Shown here: one piece after another, positions 9,745-20,878 of the stretch
Layout: every line of letters starts with the position of its first letter
Position numbering within the stretch: position 1 is the stretch's first letter
Assembly: GCF_910594005.1 (NCBI RefSeq)
Contig: NC_057831.1
Location: 45,714,001-45,778,000 of the forward strand
Origin: Cervus elaphus
Taxonomy: Eukaryota > Chordata > Mammalia > Artiodactyla > Cervidae
Length of the DNA stretch: 64,000 nt
Direction: 5' to 3'
Position numbers and translations under genes: made by a program
The notes under the pieces: generated by a model
Databases searched by the model: none
Seen by the model: the letters and a program-made list of their open reading frames with translations, nothing else
Told to the model about the DNA's origin: nothing

Positions 9745-10107
9745 GGGCTCCCTGTGATATCAGGTCCTAATCCCTGGAGTCTGTAAATGTTACTTTATAA
9801 GGAAAAGGGGCTTTTGCAGAAGTGATTAAGTTAAGGACCTTGAGATGGATAGATTAGCTGGGATTATCTGTGTGGGCCACACTTGCACAGCCATAAAATC
9901 ATGTGCTCTTAAAAGTTCTTAAAAGAGAAAGGCAGGGGGGGAGATCTGATCCAGATAGAAGCACAGCCCTGTAAACATCTTGGTTTTGACCCAGGGACTC
10001 TGGTTTCAGACTTCTGGCATCAAGGACTGCAGGAGGATAAAGCTCTGCTATTTTAACCCATCCATTGCATGGTCATTTGTTACAGCAGTGACAGGAAGCT
10101 ATCCCAC
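9745..10107 (+). repeat. MaLR-type (MLT1-like) LTR
   Basis: Old mammalian LTR text in sense orientation: 'gatatcaggtcctaatccct', 'gattaagttaaggaccttga', and terminal 'catttgttacagcagtgaca' near 10075-10095. Same broad family as 63177-63646. No internal retroviral sequence is attached. The subfamily name is uncertain. Confidence 0.65.
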
Positions 10108-11246
10108 TCTCCCCGTTGGCTTCACCTCTGCTGGTGAGGGGGTTGAGGAGGACCGCAGAGGAGGCACCACGGCCATCAGGGAGGTGGGGGCGGTGACACT
10201 CCAGAGGCTCAGAGCTGCCTACCAGTTGGCTTGGAGTCTTTTCATATTTTCACAGCTGTTGCGGCTGCCCTGGTCTGGATGGGCTGCCTGTCAGCTCTAC
10301 TTAAGCGATCGTGAATATCAGTGTATGGAAACCAGGTCGCCAGTAAAATGGATTCCTTCTGTGAGTGGACGCCAAAAAAAAAAAAAAAAAGATCAGAGGT
10401 CACTAATCCAGATTACCCAGAATATGCTCATATTGACTTTTTTCTTTTCAGCTCATGATCAAAATAAAACTGCAAAATTTTAAATATCCTCATAGAGAAC
10501 CTGCGGATGCCCAAGATTCATCTGTAGGTGTTCAAGGACCCTCGGACCCCAGTTTGGGAAACTCGGTGAAACGTCCCTGTAGTATCAGGCTAGTGTTTCT
10601 CTTTTCACATCTCTTGTACCTTCAGCCTAATTTGTGTGGGCTCCTCCACCCACAGGCGGTACCCACCTGCTCAGCCTCCTTAAGCTGCCCCTTGCACCTG
10701 CTTGTGAATATGGCCCTTTTCCACACGCCACCTGCTCACAAGGGCAGGTTCGAGGTCTGGGGGACCTGACCTTGGCTGTGCAGACTGGGAACCACTCTGA
10801 CCTTCCACCTCCACCTGTTCTCTACCTAGCTTAGCCTCAGGCCTTCAGAGTCTTTTTGTTCCAGGGAGCCCCAGAGTCGTGGCTCTCTATAGTCTCCAAG
10901 CACTTATTTTAGCCCCATGGTCTTAGAAGCAAAGATTTTGAGTAAAATGCTGCTTTAAAAGCAAAACAAAACAATAACATTGCCTCTGAGGTCTAACAAA
11001 CTTCTTTTTCTGGGGCCTGGTTTCAGCTTCTCCTTGACTCTCAAACTGCTATGGCCCACGCCTGGCTCTGACACAAAACTGGGGTCATCACCAATCTTGG
11101 TAAGTGGTGGGGTCCTTACCTAACAACCAAAAACCTGTGCTGGCACCCCAAACACCTCTATCTCAACTGAAGAGCCTGTTTCTGCATTCGTGAGGCCTCT
11201 CTGCTGTCCTGCCCCATCATAGGTTGTTTGTTTTTTGTTTTTTTTA
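10108..11246. other. Unique stretch
   Basis: No gene recognised. The 167-codon frame at 9980-10483 starts within the old LTR and runs through an A tract (10374-10390), so it is a chance frame. The 10490-10840 segment is C-rich and its overlapping frames are unlike known proteins. Confidence 0.5.
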
Positions 11247-11265
11247 AACTATTATTTTTGTTATT

Positions 11266-11471
11266 GTGTGCATGTTAGTTGCTCAGTGGTGTGTGACCCC
11301 ATGGACAGCAGCCCACCAGGCTCCTCTGTCCATGGAAATTCTTCAGGCAAGAATATTGGAGCAGGCTGCCATGCCCTTCTCCAGGGGATCTTCCAGATCC
11401 AGGGATCGAACCCGGGTGTCCTGCATTGCGGGCAGATTCTTATATCATCTGAGCCACCAGAGAAGCCCAGT
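11266..11471 (-). repeat. Bov-tA SINE
   Basis: Reverse-strand Bov-tA ('gtgcatgttagttgctcagt' to 'gagccaccagagaagccc'). Long imperfect TSD: AACTATTATTTTTGTTATT (11247-11265) against AACTATTATTACTGTTATT (11472-11490). Confidence 0.95.
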
Positions 11472-11490
11472 AACTATTATTACTGTTATT

Positions 11491-12284
11491 GGTACTTCTG
11501 CCCTCTTTTGTAGCAGCAAAGTCTGAAGCAACCAGAGTCCCAATCCCTGTGGCACCCACTCCTCCCACCTCTTTCCCACCCCAGGTCACTTCGGACTCCA
11601 GTTCCACCTTAGGGACAGCAAAGGTCTTGCCCTGAGGCGAGACTACCCTCAGCATGACCCAGGTGTCCCTCTCTTTTGCCAAATCATTTCCTTGTGTGCA
11701 TCCCAACCAACCCTATGAGTCACAAATGTTCATGGAGCTTGTACTGACCTTGACATAGTATTTTGAAGTCCATCTGGCCATCTGACCCTCACCACAACTT
11801 GGATATTGGTTGTGTTTGCATCACTTCATTTTACAGATTAAAAACTGGGACTTGCAGTCCAAGAGACGTGTTGCTTTCTGCTATTCATCTAGTAAGGGCA
11901 TAGCTGGTTCTGGACTGGCCCCCCCCACCCACCCCCTGCCCTCCGCTGACTTTTGGCTCTAGATCCTGTCCCTTGTACCTCTTCACCTTATCCTCTGTGC
12001 AGTAAAGCTACAATGAGGGAGAGGGAGGAGAGGCATTCTTTACTCTCTCCCTCCAGGGGCTGCCAGCCTGGACTTACACAGTATCTTTCCTACCCTGAAG
12101 CTGAATGAGTTTATACATTGGTCTTACCCTTATGAGTAGTAGCACTGATAAAAACCTTCCTGGTGTAGATAAGATGCCTGGGGAAGGCCTTTCCCTCACC
12201 CTGAAACCTGACAAGGTGGCTGAAATCAGAACTCCACTCTCAAAGTCCGTTCCTTTTGAGTCTCAAAGTCATGGGGTAGCAGAA
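11491..12284. other. Unique stretch
   Basis: No gene or clear repeat. A C-rich run lies at about 11920-11942. Short frames at 11440-11706 (reverse) and 12105-12332 are unlike known proteins. Confidence 0.45.
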
Positions 12285-12400
12285 CTTTGGGGTCAGACAC
12301 CTCAGGATTCCAAACCCATTTCCACTCCTTAGCTGTGTGGCCTTGGGCAAGTCTATCCTTTCTGAAGTTCTTAACTGTGTAGTAGACAGGACCCACTACA
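12285..12400 (+). repeat. MIR SINE fragment
   Basis: Sense MIR: 'agctgtgtggccttgggcaa' is the diagnostic core, preceded by 'cagacacctcaggattccaa'. The downstream part is diverged. Confidence 0.7.
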
Positions 12401-12659
12401 TAATTCGTGAAGCCCAGTGCAAAATGAAAAGTCAGGGCCTCCTCGTTAAAAAATTTAAGAATTTCAAAGACAGCAATAGCAAGAGCATTAAACCAAAGAT
12501 GGGACCCTTCTAAACCTGGGAGGTTCCACCCATGAAGCCAGTCCTGAGAGCAGAAGATTGTTTCAGGGGGAAAGGTGTTAAGAGAATTTAGTACTTAATG
12601 AGATGTTCCATTCCTTTCCCATCAGTCTATGGTTCTCCAGACAGAAGACCCATCTGGTG

Positions 12660-12745
12660 TGAGTGACTGTGCTCAATCATTCAGTTGCGTCCTACTCTTT
12701 CTGACCCTACGGACTGTCAGGCTCCTCTGTCTCTGGGGCTCTCTG
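12660..12745 (-). repeat. Degraded Bov-tA fragment
   Basis: Reverse-strand SINE remnant ('gctcaatcattcagttgcgt', 'ctgtcaggctcctctgtc'). It lacks the tRNA-like half and is among the most decayed copies in the window. Confidence 0.7.
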
Positions 12746-13379
12746 CAAATGCAGGTTCCCAGTGCTTTCCTATTCCATTCTAATTCCAATTCCATGTCTA
12801 ATTCTAAACACACACAGATATGTGTGCTTTAAAAAGAATCTCCAGAGATTCTGATGAAAATGGCTATCGCTTCTTTGAAGAATTTGGAGGTTAACTGGTT
12901 TAACCAACAGTTAACTCCCTGAAAAAGATGGCTCTGTAAACTCCGGTACATAGTTGACCCAGTGGCCTTGGTCCCCTATGTATGCCCTGGAGAGAAGAAA
13001 GAGCTGGTCTATAAACTGAAAGAGTCAGCCACCAGGAGATGTAACATATGGGATCCCTGGCCTGCTTTAACATGAAGCACCCTCAGCTGAACAAAGCTCC
13101 CTTTGAGGAATAGCAGCCCAAGCAAGGGTGGTGGCCGGCCTTAGGATGGCCTTTGTCCACTTCATTTTCCACCTGAGATCCTCAAGCGCTCCTGCTTCTT
13201 GGATTCTGCCTCCGGGGGCCCTGAGGGTGCTGTTGAGCAGCTGCCTTCCCCTCAGTGCCTGCAATGTGTCCCACAGGTAGACCCCAGTTTGCATCTAAGC
13301 CCTTCTCAATTCCCAAGGAAAATAGGGCTTCTTCCCTAACATGGACTATGAAAGCATCTTAGACCTTAGAAATCCAGAT

Positions 13380-13490
13380 AGCCTCCTTGTGGTGAGTAAT
13401 TTGCATCCCTCACTTCAGTTAAGCCTCACCACAACCCTCTGAGGGAGGTTTGTGACCCCATTTTACAGATGAGGAAGCTGAGGATGAATC
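13380..13490 (-). repeat. MIR SINE fragment
   Basis: Reverse-strand MIR core 'cattttacagatgaggaagc' at about 13459, with preceding 'gcctcaccacaaccctctga'. Confidence 0.8.
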
Positions 13491-13549
13491 TTGGGCTTCT
13501 TTCAAGGAATTGGTGGACATGGGATTTAAACACAACAATGCTGCCAGAC

Positions 13550-13680
13550 AGGTAATGCATATATTAGCAATTCTTATTTTATAGCTAAGGAAACTAAGGC
13601 CCAAATGGGTTAGGCAGTTCTCCAAACATAAATGCTATCAGCAGAAGAGCTGAGATTTGAACCCAAATGGACTTAGCCCT
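13550..13680 (-). repeat. MIR SINE fragment
   Basis: Second reverse-strand MIR: 'ttattttatagctaaggaaa', then 'gagatttgaacccaaatgga' (the antisense B-box region). Probably a separate insertion beside the MIR at 13380. Confidence 0.7.
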
Positions 13681-13742
13681 CTCCCCAGGTTCTTCCCAGT
13701 TCACTTTCTCTGCGCTTCTCTGGATTTAGCCCCTTCCATCCT

Positions 13743-14323
13743 TGTCTTAGTCTGTCCAGACTGTTATAACAGAATACCATAGACTGGGTGGCTTACAAGC
13801 AACAGAAGGTTATTTCTCATAGTTCTGGAGGCTGAGAAGTCCAAGATCAAGATGACGAGTGAAAGTGATAGTGTTAGTCACTCAGTTATGTCTGATTTTT
13901 TGTGACCCCATGGACTGTAGCCTGCCAGGCTCTTCTGTCCATGGGATTCTCTAACAAGAATACTGGAGTGGGTTGCCATTACCTTCTCCAGGGGATCTTC
14001 CTGATTCAGGGATCAAACCCAGGTCTCCCACATTGCAGTCAGATTCTTTACCATCTAAGCCACCTGGGAAGTTATAGCATCTAGTCAAGGCCTGCTTCCT
14101 GATTCATAGACAGAGCCTTCCCCGTGTCTTCACATGGCAGAAAGGGCAAGGGTGCTCTCCAGGGTCCCTTTTATAAGGGCACTAATCCCATTCATGAGGG
14201 CCCCAGCCTCATGCCCTCACCACTTCTCAAAGTTCTCACCTCCAAACCATCACACTGGGGATCAGGTTTCAAAGCATGAATTTTGGGAGGGGGACAATTG
14301 AATTTATAGCAGTCTCCTTTGGC
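13743..14323 (-). repeat. MaLR-type LTR, antisense, split by Bov-tA
   Basis: Old reverse-strand LTR. The 5' piece (13743-13858) has 'actgggtggcttacaagcaa' and 'catagttctggaggctgaga'. The 3' piece (14073-14323) has 'cttttataagggcactaatc' and ends 'gggacaattgaatttatagc'. A Bov-tA at 13859-14072 divides it. Confidence 0.8.
13859..14072 (-). repeat. Bov-tA SINE inside an LTR
   Basis: Reverse-strand copy from GTGAAAGTGATAGTG to 'gccacctgggaag'. No clear TSD can be read. Confidence 0.95.
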
Positions 14324-14990
14324 AGAAACCTAAGAGGCCCTGCTGGGTATGTAAGAAGGAACTGAATTCAGCTGGAAGGAGAGAGCCCCAGCCGAGCAAG
14401 GCCTCATAGCATCCTGACATTAGTGACCCAAACACAAAGGTTGTATCAGCCCATTGGAGAAGCATCTCAGGTGAGCAATGGGACCTAAGGAGGTTGATCC
14501 CAGGGGCAGCGGGTGTCTTGCTTCTGGGGCCATACTTGGCAGCCCTGCCTGGGCAAGAAGGTCAGATGTGGATCCAGCTTCTCAATCCAAGAAGCTGAAA
14601 GGACCCCTTCTTTCCCAAGGCACCATGACCAGGCTTCCTGCTCCTCTTCTTACCTCTACTCCTGAGGGCCAACCACACCCAGTGCCACCCAGGCTGTCCC
14701 ACAAATCCCTCCTTGTTGGCTCCCAAGCCCTCAGCCTCTACACCTGTGCCAGGGTAAGGAGACTGGAGGGCAGTTCCCCTCAAGTGACCTGGAAGCAAGG
14801 AGTTGCAGGGGAAGCTATGAACCCAGGTGGTGGCTGACATTGCAGGAAAACAGCTTGCTGTTGGAACCCTGGGGCATGCCTCCATCCTGAATTTTCACTG
14901 GCAGCATCCTGCAGTACTGAGGCATATCAAAAATTTAGATGACTTAGATGGAAAAAAATATCAGTCAGAACAGGCACTTAGAAACATTAT
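14324..14990. other. Unique stretch
   Basis: No gene recognised. Opposed frames of 119 (14478-14837, +) and 107 codons (14562-14885, -) overlap each other in a GC-richer segment and resemble nothing known; treated as chance. Confidence 0.45.
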
Positions 14991-15216
14991 GGGCTTCTCA
15001 AGTGGTGCTAGTGGTAAAGAACCTACCTGACAATACAGAAGACTCAAGAGATGCAAGTTCAATCCCTGGATTGGGACAATCCCTTGGAGGAGGGCATGGC
15101 AACCCACTCCAGTATTCTTGCTTGGAGAATTCCCATGGATAGAGGAGCCTGGTGGGCTACTGTCCATGGGGTCACAAAGAGTCAGGCATGACTGAAGTGA
15201 CTTAACATGTATGTAC
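14991..15216 (+). repeat. Bov-tA SINE
   Basis: Sense copy starting GGGCTTCTCAAGTGG with a recognisable body to 'gtcaggcatgactgaagtga'. Flanked by AGAAACATTAT (14980-14990) and AGAAACATCAT (15217-15227), a TSD with one mismatch. Confidence 0.93.
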
Positions 15217-15252
15217 AGAAACATCATAATCATCACCTTCATCATCATTGTT

Positions 15253-16246
15253 CAGTTCAGTCACTCAGTCATGAATGACTTTTTGCAAACCCATGGGCTG
15301 TAGCACACCAGGCTTCCCTGTCCATTACCAACTCCTGGAGCTTGCTCAAACTCATGCCCATCGAATCAGTGATGCCATCCAACCATCTCATCCTCTGTCG
15401 TTCCCTTCTCCTCCCCCCTTCAATCTTTCCCAGCATCAGGGTCTTTTCCAGTGAGTCAGTTCTTCCCATCAGGTGGCCAAAGTATTGGAGTTTCAGCTTC
15501 AGCATCAGTCTTTCCAATGAATATTCAGGGCTGATTTCCTTTAGGATGGACTGGTTGGAGCTCCTTGAAGTCCAAGGGACTCATTCAAGAGTCTTCTCCA
15601 ACACCACAGTTCAAAAGCATCAATTCTTCAGTGCTCAGGTTTCTTTATAGTCCAACTCTCACATCCATACATGACTACTGGAAAAATCATAGCTTTGACT
15701 AGATGGACCTTTGTTGGCAAAGTAATGTCTCTGCTTTTTAATATGCGATCTAGCTTGGCCATAGCTTTTCTTCCAAGGAACAAGCATCTTTTAAATTCAT
15801 GGCTGCAGTCACCATCTGCAGTGATTTTGGAGGCCCCCCCCCCCCGCAAATAATAAAGTCTGTCACTGTTTCCACTGTTTCCCCATCTATTTGCCATGAA
15901 GTGATGGGACCAGATGCCATGATCTTAGTTTTTTGAATGTTGAGCTGTAAGCCAACTTTTTCACTCTCTTCTTTCACTTTCATCAAGAGACTCTTAGTTC
16001 TTCTTTGCTTTCTGCCATAAGGGTGGTTTCATCTGCGTATCTGAGGTTATTGATATTTCTCCCAGAAATCTTGATTCCAGTTTGTGCTTCATCCAGCCCA
16101 GCATTCCACATGATATACTCTGCATATAAGTTAAATAAGCAGGGTGACAATATACAGCCTTGACGTACTCCTTTCCCTGTTTGGAACCAGTCTGTTGTTC
16201 CATGTCCAGTTCTAACTGGTGATTCTTGACCTGCATACAGATTTTA
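15253..16246 (-). repeat. BovB LINE, 994 bp, 5'-truncated
   Basis: Reverse-strand BovB, 3' end at 15253 (CAGTTCAGTCACTCAGTCAT). Perfect 10 bp TSD CATCATTGTT at 15243-15252 and 16247-16256. Reading in reverse, it holds the end of the RT domain and the C-terminal tail, split into frames 15994-16236, 15750-15986, 15628-15897 and 15269-15517 by frameshifts and stops. A C run at 15833-15846 has replaced a normally short C-poor motif. Not coding-competent. Confidence 0.95.
15833..15846 (+). repeat. Poly-C tract in BovB
   Basis: About fourteen consecutive C inside the BovB at a site where the 60 kb BovB copy reads only 'ggagcccaagaaaataaag'. This is a local homopolymer expansion that disrupts the frame. 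Confidence 0.85.
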
Positions 16247-16315
16247 CATCATTGTTGGTAACTTTATTTTTACCACGTTTTTATGCCAGGCCCTCTGCAT
16301 AGTAATCTATTCTTT

Positions 16316-16361
16316 GAGCATTTAGCATGTCTAATAATTGAGTATTTAGCATGTCTAATTT
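16316..16361 (+). repeat. Short tandem duplication
   Basis: GAGCATTTAGCATGTCTAAT (from 16316) is followed by GAGTATTTAGCATGTCTAAT (from 16340). The unit is about 24 bp with one mismatch in the shared 20. Confidence 0.9.
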
Positions 16362-16915
16362 AGCCCAGGGCATAAAAAAGACCTTGCACTCAGCCTAGAC
16401 CCCAGTGGAAGAAAGTAGAGAGATCCAAACAGACCTTAAAATGGCCATAGTCAAATTTTGTCAGCCGACTCTGATTGCTCTACTCCGTAAGCAGTTAGCC
16501 CCAAGGGATAAGTTCAAGTTAAGGTGCATTTGAACGCATATACGGTAAACTATTCCCCAAGTCCCAAAGAAGGGACACTTTAACCTCCTTGAAATAAACC
16601 AACTCAAGTGTGTCCTCCAGGTAGGAGAAACAATGGAAGTCCTCAGGATATATGGCAACCAAGTGCTGTCCCCACTCACTGACTAGTTCTCTACCCGCCT
16701 TGGACCAGGAAACTGGATGCACCCACAAACCTGGAAAACCAGCGGCTCACTTCTAAGTGGAACAGACTCCACTTGGTGATCTTAACCACCCATTCTGCCC
16801 TGAAGTTGCAAAGCATCACTCTTTGGGCACATCACACTCCAGTGAAGAGATCCTCAGCCTCACTCTCCACAGAGACAACCTGGGGCAACAGACCCCTCCT
16901 GACTACTTGTAATCA

Positions 16916-16940
16916 GGTAATCTAGGTTACCTAGATTACC
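16916..16940. repeat. Perfect inverted repeat, 11 bp arms
   Basis: GGTAATCTAGG, then TTA, then CCTAGATTACC. The arms are exactly complementary around a 3-base centre, giving a potential hairpin or a dimeric protein-binding palindrome. It is not part of any repeat I recognise. Confidence 0.9.
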
Positions 16941-17394
16941 AGGGAGGGCTCTGTGCTCTGGCCCATACATCAGGTTGTTTTTTATGTCATTGTAAGTGAC
17001 CCGATTGAAGAGAGTGCAGACAGGCTACTGAAAAAAAGCAAATTGACTAACAGGAGGCTGTCAGTCTTATCTGGCTGAACAAATGGGGGGAGGGGTAAAA
17101 CAGACCCTCCCCGGCATCACTTGGTTTCTACCTTTCCTGGGCTCGTTCACAACCATTGTTCTCTTGCTGATATGCAGGCCTGTATCTTAGACTGTCTCAT
17201 GTCCTTTGACTCCAAAAGGTTAGAACCTGTAAAACTTCAAATGCGGGTTGCTCACAGCTACAGTTAGCGCTGAGGCCTGGGGGCACAAGCATCACTAAAG
17301 GCTGCAGGGGAGAAGCTCTGTTCCCCTCCCTGGGATTATGACAACACACCCAAACTGAGCACACCTGAAGTGTCCCTCAAGAATGAGAAGCAAG

Positions 17395-17650
17395 GGACTT
17401 CCCTGGTGGTCCAGTGGTTCAGAACCTGCCTGCTAATGCAGGGGATGCAAGTTCAATCCCTGGTTCAGGCACTAAGACCTCCACATGCCACAGGGCAACT
17501 GAGCCCCTGAGCCACAACAAGAGAAGCCACAGCAATTAGAAGCCCGTGCACCAGTCCACACACTGCAACTACAGAAAGCCCCCACAGAGCAATGAAGACC
17601 CAGCGCAGCCAAAAATAATAAAATAGATTAATTAAAAAAAAAATTTAAAA
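17395..17650 (+). repeat. CHR-type SINE
   Basis: Starts GGGACTTCCCTGGTGGTCCA; B box GTTCAATCCC near 17450; ends 'gcagccaaaaataataaaat' plus an A-rich tail. Flanking repeat about 15 bp: AAGAATGAGAAGCAAG (17379-17394) against AAGAATAGAAGCAAG (17650-17664), with one base deleted. Confidence 0.94.
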
Positions 17651-17664
17651 AGAATAGAAGCAAG

Positions 17665-18145
17665 ATGGAAGACAGAGGAGAGATTTGTCACCAGCAGAAG
17701 CCACTGGGGTGGAACGGGGAAATAAGATGGAATCTAGGTGATAAGACAAGGTCCAACTTTTGTGCTTTGCCTACTTTCACTTGCCTGTCGGGGCCCGTGT
17801 GCAGAGACCTTGCACTGGGTTAGATTTCCCAGCGCAGCACGGCTGTTCCTGACACACAGCCAGCCACGTACACAAGCGCTACACACGCACCTCAATCCAA
17901 AATGGCAGCGGCAGCAGGCGGTGTGCAGAGAGGTGCGCCCAGCACTCACTCCACCCTCCCCCCAACCCCCCACCCCGGGGCCAGAACCCTACAAAGCAGC
18001 CCTACCCACTGCTGGTCAGGGAAAGCATGCCCTGTAGAGCAAGACCTCCCACCTCTCCTTTCTCTGATCCCATAATGAAGCTTTCCTTTGCTTCTGAACC
18101 AAATTCAGTCTCGTTCTATTGGTGCCAGCAGGAGGGCCCTTATCG
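17665..18145 (+). repeat. Possible LTR-like segment
   Basis: Tentative. An AATGAAG motif at about 18074 sits where a weak poly(A) signal would be, followed by 'ctttcctttgcttctgaacc' and 'tctcgttctattggtgccag', wording reminiscent of retroviral R/U5 ends. No paired LTR, TSD or internal retroviral gene was found. The frames on both strands at 17734-18037 are not recognisable proteins. Confidence 0.3.
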
Positions 18146-19080
18146 GGGTCTGAATCAGTAGGGTCAGTAACAGGAGCTAAAGAAGACATGATATCTCCCA
18201 TCAGAGAGTTCAAAGTCTGATACTTCATAGCTATTGGCTAGCATGAAGCAAGGGCCTAGAACAACCAGGGGACTACCATGTGAAATCTAAGCGTGGAGTC
18301 CACACTGTGGGTTGCAGAAGAAGAGAAATGGAGCCCTGGGGGCCTCTGTTACTGGAGCAAGCCCAACCTGATGCCATTCCAACCACCAGACTTTGTATTC
18401 TTCTAAGTAAAGAAATGTCTTCCACCATTTAAGCCAGTTAGAGTTGGATTTCCTGTTAATTACAATGAAACACACTGCCGTTTTAGTCCTCTTGCTGTTC
18501 CCCGCATCCTTTGTCCATTGCTGGAGACCTCTTTCCCATGAGGCAAAAAAACAGGGCAGAAGTAAAGAAGAAAGGATTTGAAAGCCAACTACATAGATTT
18601 GACTTCTTGGTAGCTGCTCTGAAAAGAGTTCCAACAGGGGACATTCAGAGCTGTTGGCCAGATTAAATTCCAAGGTTATTTGGAAATGTCAGTGGCCCAT
18701 CTTCTCCCTTCTCCTGCAGATAATCAAGAATTGGCTGAGAGTGCTAATCCCCACCAGGCCCAGCCAAGGAAATATCACTGCTCTGGAATCCTGAGTCTTC
18801 CCAGAGGTACAAACCATCGTATTTAGAGTGAGTTCCATGGCTGGGGGCAGAGGCCACCTGTGTTAGTGACCCATCTGGAACACCTCAAGCCATTTCAGAG
18901 GTCCTAGGAGAGTGGCTTACAGGCAATCCTGCTTGCTTCTCTTGGTCTGTGCTCCAGTCCTGCCCCAGAGGACATGATGAGGTGGGGTCTGAAGGGCCCG
19001 TATAACCAACCAGTGAGAGTCAGTATGAGTCCAAGTGCATAACACAGCCTCTCCTGGTAGCAGGATTTGAGACAAAGAAG
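18146..19080. other. Unique stretch
   Basis: No gene or repeat assigned. The 128-codon reverse frame (18287-18673) has no recognisable domain and no splice or promoter context. Confidence 0.45.
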
Positions 19081-19289
19081 GTGAAAGTGAAGTCACTCAG
19101 TTGCATCTGACTGTTTGCAACCCCATGGACTGTAGCTCACCAGGCTCCTCCATCCATGGAATTTTCCAGGCAAGAGTATTGGAGTGGGTTGCCATATCCT
19201 TCTCCAGAGGATCTTCCTGACTCAGGGATTGAACCTGGGTCTCCCGCATTGCGGGCAGATGCCTTACGATCTGAGCCACCAGGGAAGCT
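19081..19289 (-). repeat. Bov-tA SINE
   Basis: Reverse-strand, complete from GTGAAAGTGAAGTCACTCAG to 'gagccaccagggaagct'. The TSD is not clear. Confidence 0.95.
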
Positions 19290-20389
19290 GAAGTGCTAGG
19301 CAAGAAGCTGGAGACAATTAGGACCACCTGAGATTGCTCTTCATCCAAGCTAGAGAGAGAGGTGGGCCTGGGGGACAAGGGGGGACCAGTCCACAAGCCA
19401 GGACATCCAACAGGCGGGGCCAGCTCAGGGGTCAATCAGGCGACTGCTCGTACCTAAAGTTCCAGAGAAGGGAACACATTGCAACAGTAGGGTGTGAGGG
19501 AGACGGTCACCCCCCCAAGGAGTGTGTCCATGGGGGCTGCAGGGGGCGCAGGTAGAGCCCTGACATGCATGTTAAGTCCTCTGGACATTGCCTGTCACAT
19601 AGGTGAACTCAACACAAGGAAGTTCTTTGGCTCCTGGGGTAAAGAGGAGCCAGGATTCAATGGCGAGGCTGGCACCGGGAAGCGGCAGTGAGCAAACCAG
19701 AAGCCCAACACTCACACCTCTCTGATCATGCAACACTGAGCATCCTCGGTGGGCCAGGCCCCCTGCTGGAGATGCAGAACGAGACAAGAGCCAGAGCTCA
19801 CCCTCAGCTCCAGGAGCCTCAGTGAGGCTGAGTCTGCACAAGGGGCTGGGCCAAGGTCTTCCTGCCAGCCATAGGTGAGCCTCCCCTGAAACGGTGGTGG
19901 GCAGGCCTCACTGGGGAGCGCTCAGTGGGCTGCCTCGGGGATCTGGGAAGGGCAGAGACTGGAGAAACACGCAGGAACTGACAGAGGTCAATGGGGCCTG
20001 GAGAGAGGGAGTGTTGCACAGAGTTGGCCACGCTGGGCACCTGTCCACGGCCCTCTGTTCCTGCTCCTTCCAAGTCACGGGTAGACCAGTGAGTCCGAGG
20101 GGAAACCGAGGGGTGAGTCTTCATCTCCACTCACACAGTTCACAGTTTCCTTAACCACTGCCCTTGAATTTCCACCTGTGTTTCTGAATTTCATTGTTAA
20201 AAATAGTTCTTTTTAAGAAAAAAAACAACAAACTCTATTCCACAGGAATATTCCTATATCCCCCGAAAGCACTTGGAGCTTCTGATCTCTGGACGAAAGT
20301 CAGGAGGGGCGGGGAGCGAGGAATGCCGAGGGCATGGCCACAGCAAGATGGCTGCATCTGGATGGAGCCCAGCAGCACTCTACTCCCAT
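19290..20389. other. Unique, moderately GC-rich stretch
   Basis: No gene recognised. Frames of 73 to 104 codons overlap on both strands (19334-20154), as expected in GC-rich non-coding DNA. CpG density does not look like a CpG island. Confidence 0.45.
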
Positions 20390-20545
20390 CTCAAGAGCTG
20401 TGTGATCTTAGACATGTTCTCTACCATTCTGTGTCTTTGGTCTCCATCTTTTTAAAAAATGGTGATAACGGTAACTTAAATGGACCAATACAGATAAAAG
20501 ACACTTAAAACAGTATTTGGTGCTTGGTAAAGACCGCACAGATAT
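20390..20545 (+). repeat. MIR SINE fragment
   Basis: Sense MIR: 'agctgtgtgatcttagacat', the diverged equivalent of the GTGTGACCTTGGGCAAG core, then 'tttggtgcttggtaaag' near the 3' end. Confidence 0.65.
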
Positions 20546-20878
20546 CTGTTGACACTATTCCCATGGCTCTAATCCATAATCGCCCAAGCCCTGCAGCTCT
20601 CCTCAAGCCTCTGAGCTCCCAGTGAGACCCAGGGGTGTTTTTAATTGCCCAGTTACAGCCCAGACTGTAGCACCAACCACACACTTACAAAAGGTTTAAT
20701 GTATCCATTAGGATTCTTTTGGTTACAAGTAGTGGTAAACCTCCGCCAAACTGACATCACCAAAAATGAAATTTTATGAGTGTACATAACTGAAGAGTGC
20801 ATGGCTTGGTTCAGATGCTCAGAGGGTGAGTTCAGGCTCTAGAAAGTCACTCTGTCCACTTGTCTCTACTTGATGTGT

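Larger units (their letters stand above)
16257..17379. other. Unassigned stretch with small repeats
   Basis: No gene recognised. It contains a 24 bp tandem duplication (16316-16361) and an 11 bp-arm inverted repeat (16916-16940). Together with 17665-18145 it may be part of an unnamed LTR-type element interrupted by the CHR SINE, but I cannot identify RT, gag or paired LTRs. Confidence 0.4.

Noticed and set aside
9980..10483. 167-codon frame
   Set aside because: It begins in an old LTR and translates an A tract into a lysine run; no domain, no splice or promoter context.
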